A DNA stretch of 34,091 nt, from NCBI GenBank assembly GCA_014380485.1, contig JACMJU010000094.1, positions 1-34,091 on the forward strand, in the 5' to 3' direction. This DNA is from Methyloceanibacter sp. (GTDB lineage: Bacteria > Pseudomonadota > Alphaproteobacteria > Rhizobiales > Methyloligellaceae). Shown here piece by piece: positions 31,396-34,091 of the stretch. The position numbers and the translations under genes are program-made. The notes under the pieces were generated by a model. That model saw nothing but the letters and a program-made list of their open reading frames with translations. It had not been told where the DNA came from and made no database searches. Every line of letters starts with the position of its first letter. The first letter of the stretch is position 1.

Positions 31396-33366
31396 CTAGT
31401 GAAGCGTACGCGAGGCGGGCTGCCACTCGCCCTTGCCGGCGATCTCGGGCCCGCTCCTCGCCGGCACGTAGCCCTCGACCGTTGACCGCAACAGCTCCTG
31501 CATCTCCGCCTCGTCCAATCGTTGGATCGCGTCCTCGAGGCGCTCCAAAACCGCGGCGAGGTCCCCGAAGGCCACGATCGGCTCGGAGTTCTTGAAGATG
31601 CGCGGATGACTGGTGCCGGTCGTGTTCTCGCCGATCAAGAGCTCCTCATAAAGCTTCTCGCCGGGCCGCAGCCCCACATAGGCGATGGCGATATCGCCGT
31701 CGGGATGCTTCTCGTCGCGCACCTCGAGGCCGGACAGGCGGATCATGGTGCGCGCGAGATCGTCGATCTTGACCGGCGTACCCATCTCCAACACGAACAC
31801 CTCCCCGCCGGTCGCCATCGTGCCCGCCTGGATGACGAGCTGGGCCGCCTCGGGAATGGACATGAAGTACCGGATCACCTCGGGATCGGTCACGGTCACC
31901 GGACCTCCGGCCTTGATCTGGTTGCGAAAGAGCTTGACCACGGAGCCGGACGAATCGAGCACATTGCCGAACCGGACCATGGTGAAGATGGTGGCGGTGC
32001 CGCGCTCCTGAGCGAGCGCCTGGAGGATCTGCTCGGCCAGGCGCTTGCTCGCGCCCATGATATTGGTCGGACGCACCGCCTTGTCGCTGGATACGAGCAC
32101 GAAGCGCTCGACCCCGAGCTCTTTGGCGACCTCGGCCACGATCAGGGTGCCGAAGGTGTTGTTCTGCAAGCCGGCGAAGGGGTTCATCTCGACGATGGGA
32201 ACGTGCTTATAGGCGGCGGCGTGATAGATCACTTCAACACCCTGCTCTTGAACGATGCGGGCCACGAGTTTGCGGTCGAGCACCGATCCGAGCACGGCGA
32301 CGACGGTGGTGGGGGAGGTGGAAGGGCCGCTCTGCCCCTCTTCCTGCAAACGCCGCTTGAGGTCTTCGATGTCCATCGAGATATCGTAAAGCGCGACCTC
32401 GGACAGATCGAACAGCACCAGCGTCTTCGGTCCCAGTTTGACCAGCTGGCGCGTGAGCTCCGAGCCGATCGAGCCGCCTGCCCCCGTGATCATCACCACC
32501 TTGCCCTGGACGTTGGCGGCTAGAAGCTCGAGATTGGGCGTGACCGGGTCGCGGCCGAGAAGATCCTCGACATCGATCGGCCGGAGGTCGCTCACCTGGA
32601 CCTCGCCCGAAGCGATCTCCTCGAGCGCAGGCAGCGTCTTCACCACGACCGGAAACGCCTCCAGCACCTTGAGTGCAATCCGGCGCTCGCCGCGTAGCGC
32701 CGAAGGCGTGGCCAGCAGCACCTCTTTCACATCCTCGTCGGCGATGACCTTGCCGATCTTCTCCGGTCGGAGCACCTTGACGCCATGTACCAATTGGCCG
32801 GCAAGGGAAGGATTGGAATCGATGAAGGCGACGGTCTTGTAGCCGCCGGTCTCGTTCAGCGCGCGTAAGAGTTGAATGCCGATGGTTCCAGCGCCATAAA
32901 TGATGACGGACTTGCGCTCGTCGAAGCTCGCGGGCTTGTGTTGCGGCGCGGCCGAGAGCAGCACCGCCCCCGCCCATTGCCGGCTGACCCGGATAAGCAG
33001 CGCCGCGATCAGGGCATAGATCACAATGGCCGAGCGCGGGTGGTCCTTGACGCCGCTCATCAGCACGGCGAGCGCCCACAACACCGCGGCGATGAGCACG
33101 GCGATATAGATGCGGGCGGTGCCCTCCGGGCCAATGAAGCGGGTCACGAGCTTGTAGAGCCCGCGCACATAGAACACGAAGACGCCGATGATCGGCGCCA
33201 CCGCCATGACCAGCCACTTGTCGAGGCTCCCTGGCACATAGAGCCGGCTGAGCCTTAGCGTATAGGCCGCCCACACCGCGAGGCTCAGCAGCACGATGTC
33301 GTTGATGATCAAGACGACCCGCTTGAACCAACGGGGACGCTCGATCAGCCAGACGGCAAGACGCAT
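31396..33366 (-). CDS. Nucleotide-sugar 4,6-dehydratase, membrane-anchored (WbpM/CapD/WreV family)
   Basis: The ATG at 33366 (GGGGTGG upstream) gives 656 residues, the normal length; the 885-residue track frame is an over-extension. Four N-terminal membrane helices are followed by two Rossmann domains. The first is VIIYGAGTIGIQLLRAL, the second MITGAGGSIGSELTRQLV. The active site has SSDKAVRPTNIMGASKR, where Met replaces the usual catalytic Tyr (M-x3-K), a known trait of this family. YHAAAYKHVPIVEMNP and LRPGEKLYEELL are further marks. It removes water from UDP-GlcNAc to give the 4-keto-6-deoxy sugar for O-antigen or capsule. It is first in the three-gene minus-strand set. Confidence 0.94.
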   Translation of the reverse strand: MRLAVWLIERPRWFKRVVLIINDIVLLSLAVWAAYTLRLSRLYVPGSLDKWLVMAVAPIIGVFVFYVRGLYKLVTRFIGPEGTARIYIAVLIAAVLWALAVLMSGVKDHPRSAIVIYALIAALLIRVSRQWAGAVLLSAAPQHKPASFDERKSVIIYGAGTIGIQLLRALNETGGYKTVAFIDSNPSLAGQLVHGVKVLRPEKIGKVIADEDVKEVLLATPSALRGERRIALKVLEAFPVVVKTLPALEEIASGEVQVSDLRPIDVEDLLGRDPVTPNLELLAANVQGKVVMITGAGGSIGSELTRQLVKLGPKTLVLFDLSEVALYDISMDIEDLKRRLQEEGQSGPSTSPTTVVAVLGSVLDRKLVARIVQEQGVEVIYHAAAYKHVPIVEMNPFAGLQNNTFGTLIVAEVAKELGVERFVLVSSDKAVRPTNIMGASKRLAEQILQALAQERGTATIFTMVRFGNVLDSSGSVVKLFRNQIKAGGPVTVTDPEVIRYFMSIPEAAQLVIQAGTMATGGEVFVLEMGTPVKIDDLARTMIRLSGLEVRDEKHPDGDIAIAYVGLRPGEKLYEELLIGENTTGTSHPRIFKNSEPIVAFGDLAAVLERLEDAIQRLDEAEMQELLRSTVEGYVPARSGPEIAGKGEWQPASRTLH

Positions 33367-33515
33367 GAAGGGCCACCCCGAACCGGTCTCAAGAGCCGGA
33401 CTATCTTCGCCCGCGCGACGAATGAGTGCGTCGCACCATAACCGAAGCCTGCCGGGAACGGAAGTGAGCGCCCGCCGAGGATTGACAGGCGGGAGAAGGC
33501 ACTTGCGGGTCGCGC

Positions 33516-34091
33516 CTAACCGAGGATCAGCACATGGAGGCGGCGCGGGCCGTGAGCGCCGCGCACGATGGTCTGTTCGATATCCGCCGTCCGCGACGGC
33601 CCGCTGATGAGGTTGACGCTGCGCGGCAGCGGCCCATCGCCGAAGATTGCCCGTATCCGGTCCCAGGCCTCTTCGTAAGAACCGACAATGTCGGAAGCGG
33701 CGATGAGGACGGTGTGAGCCTCCGGCAGGAAGTTCAGAGAGGTCGGGTTGTCTGGACCGGAGATGAGGAACAAGGTCCCGGTCTCGGCCGCGGCGGCGAC
33801 GGCCCGCGACAGCGAGGCGCGATCGCCCGCTTCGGCCCCCCCAAATGAGCGCTCGATGTCCCATGCCTCGCGCCAGGGAAGGGCGGCAAGGACGGGGTCG
33901 GCGCCCATGCGCAGCCGGGGCGGTAAATTGCACGTGCCGAGATAGGATGCGATCGCGCCGACCGCCTCCTTCGGTGTGGCCACCCGTTTCACATCGGCGC
34001 CTTGTTTTGCCAGCATATCGATGACCAGGCCCACACGCTCCGCGCTGCTGCACTTGGCGCGCGCGGGAATTGGCCCTCGCGGGTGACGAGG
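33516..34091 (-). CDS. lutC: LutC/YkgG-like LUD-domain protein, 5' end outside the window
   Basis: The track starts at an internal GTG (34034), but the frame stays open to the right edge with family-like sequence (GPIPARAK, SAERVGLVI), so the start lies beyond the window. About 191 codons are visible. LUD-domain marks are DMLAKQGADVKRV, ETGTLFLISG, SLNFLPEAHTVLIAASDIV and the C-terminal ISGPSRTADIEQTIVRGAHGPRRLHVLIL. LutC acts with LutA and LutB in L-lactate oxidation; those genes would lie further upstream, out of view. The 149 bases between it and the dehydratase gene hold only a weak 6-bp hairpin. Confidence 0.9.
   Translation of the reverse strand, partial: PRHPRGPIPARAKCSSAERVGLVIDMLAKQGADVKRVATPKEAVGAIASYLGTCNLPPRLRMGADPVLAALPWREAWDIERSFGGAEAGDRASLSRAVAAAAETGTLFLISGPDNPTSLNFLPEAHTVLIAASDIVGSYEEAWDRIRAIFGDGPLPRSVNLISGPSRTADIEQTIVRGAHGPRRLHVLILG

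Noticed and set aside
33367-34053. N-terminal extension of the WbpM-like protein to 885 residues
   Set aside because: The extension overlaps the LutC-like gene in another frame and has no domain; the ATG at 33366 gives the family length and begins at the first membrane helix.

Overview
The window is high-GC bacterial chromosome, densely packed with genes. It most likely comes from an alphaproteobacterium, probably Hyphomicrobiales. Supporting signs are a tRNA-His with A73 and no encoded G-1, an Irr-type ICE box, a PhaR-like operator next to a phasin gene, a PdhS-like histidine kinase, a Tat-exported HiPIP, and a WreV/WreU/WreQ-like sugar module. The fhcB and fhcA genes show methanofuran/tetrahydromethanopterin-linked C1 metabolism, so a methylotroph or relative is plausible. 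There is no phage, transposase, integrase or CRISPR array. Layout: (1) 1-2.8 kb: the 3' end of methylmalonate-semialdehyde dehydrogenase, a HiPIP, alanine dehydrogenase and a divergent Lrp/AsnC regulator. (2) 3.0-10.3 kb: a polyamine module made of a Tat-exported flavin amine oxidase followed by a binding protein, ATPase, two permeases and aminobutyraldehyde dehydrogenase, in the same order as E. coli ydcSTUV-patD. (3) 10.3-13.8 kb: a ModE-type HTH protein divergent from fhcB-fhcA. The usual partners fhcD and fhcC are not here. (4) 13.8-17.6 kb: a small exported protein, a run of seven perfect hairpins, a decapitated creatininase gene, and a coupled ATP-dependent DNA ligase / metallo-beta-lactamase exonuclease pair. 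(5) 17.6-21.2 kb: a 565-base gene-free stretch bounded by two minus-strand terminators, an orphan PotD-like binding protein and an AsmA-family protein. (6) 21.4-24.9 kb: a ferric-iron importer operon (fbpA, an unknown Cys-rich gene, fbpB) with an ICE box upstream. (7) 25-28.2 kb: a PdhS-like kinase, phasin with a PhaR-like operator and strong terminator, tRNA-His, and two small exported proteins. (8) 28.3-33.4 kb: a polysaccharide module with a GT4 glycosyltransferase, a convergent sugar epimerase/reductase, a WecA/WbpL-type initiating transferase and a WbpM/CapD-type dehydratase, then a partial LutC-like gene at the edge. How the genes work together: the polyamine module would import and oxidise amines. 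The fhc genes belong to formaldehyde oxidation to formate. The fbp operon imports Fe3+ under probable Irr control. The WbpM-, WbpL- and WbpV-like trio can make a UDP-2-acetamido-dideoxy sugar and load it on undecaprenyl phosphate to begin O-antigen or exopolysaccharide. The least explained items are the fhcBA/ModE arrangement, the Cys-rich gene inside the fbp operon, the bracketed intergenic stretch at 17.7-18.1 kb and the hairpin mosaic at 14.2-14.5 kb. All names rest on motif recognition by eye; no database search was run.
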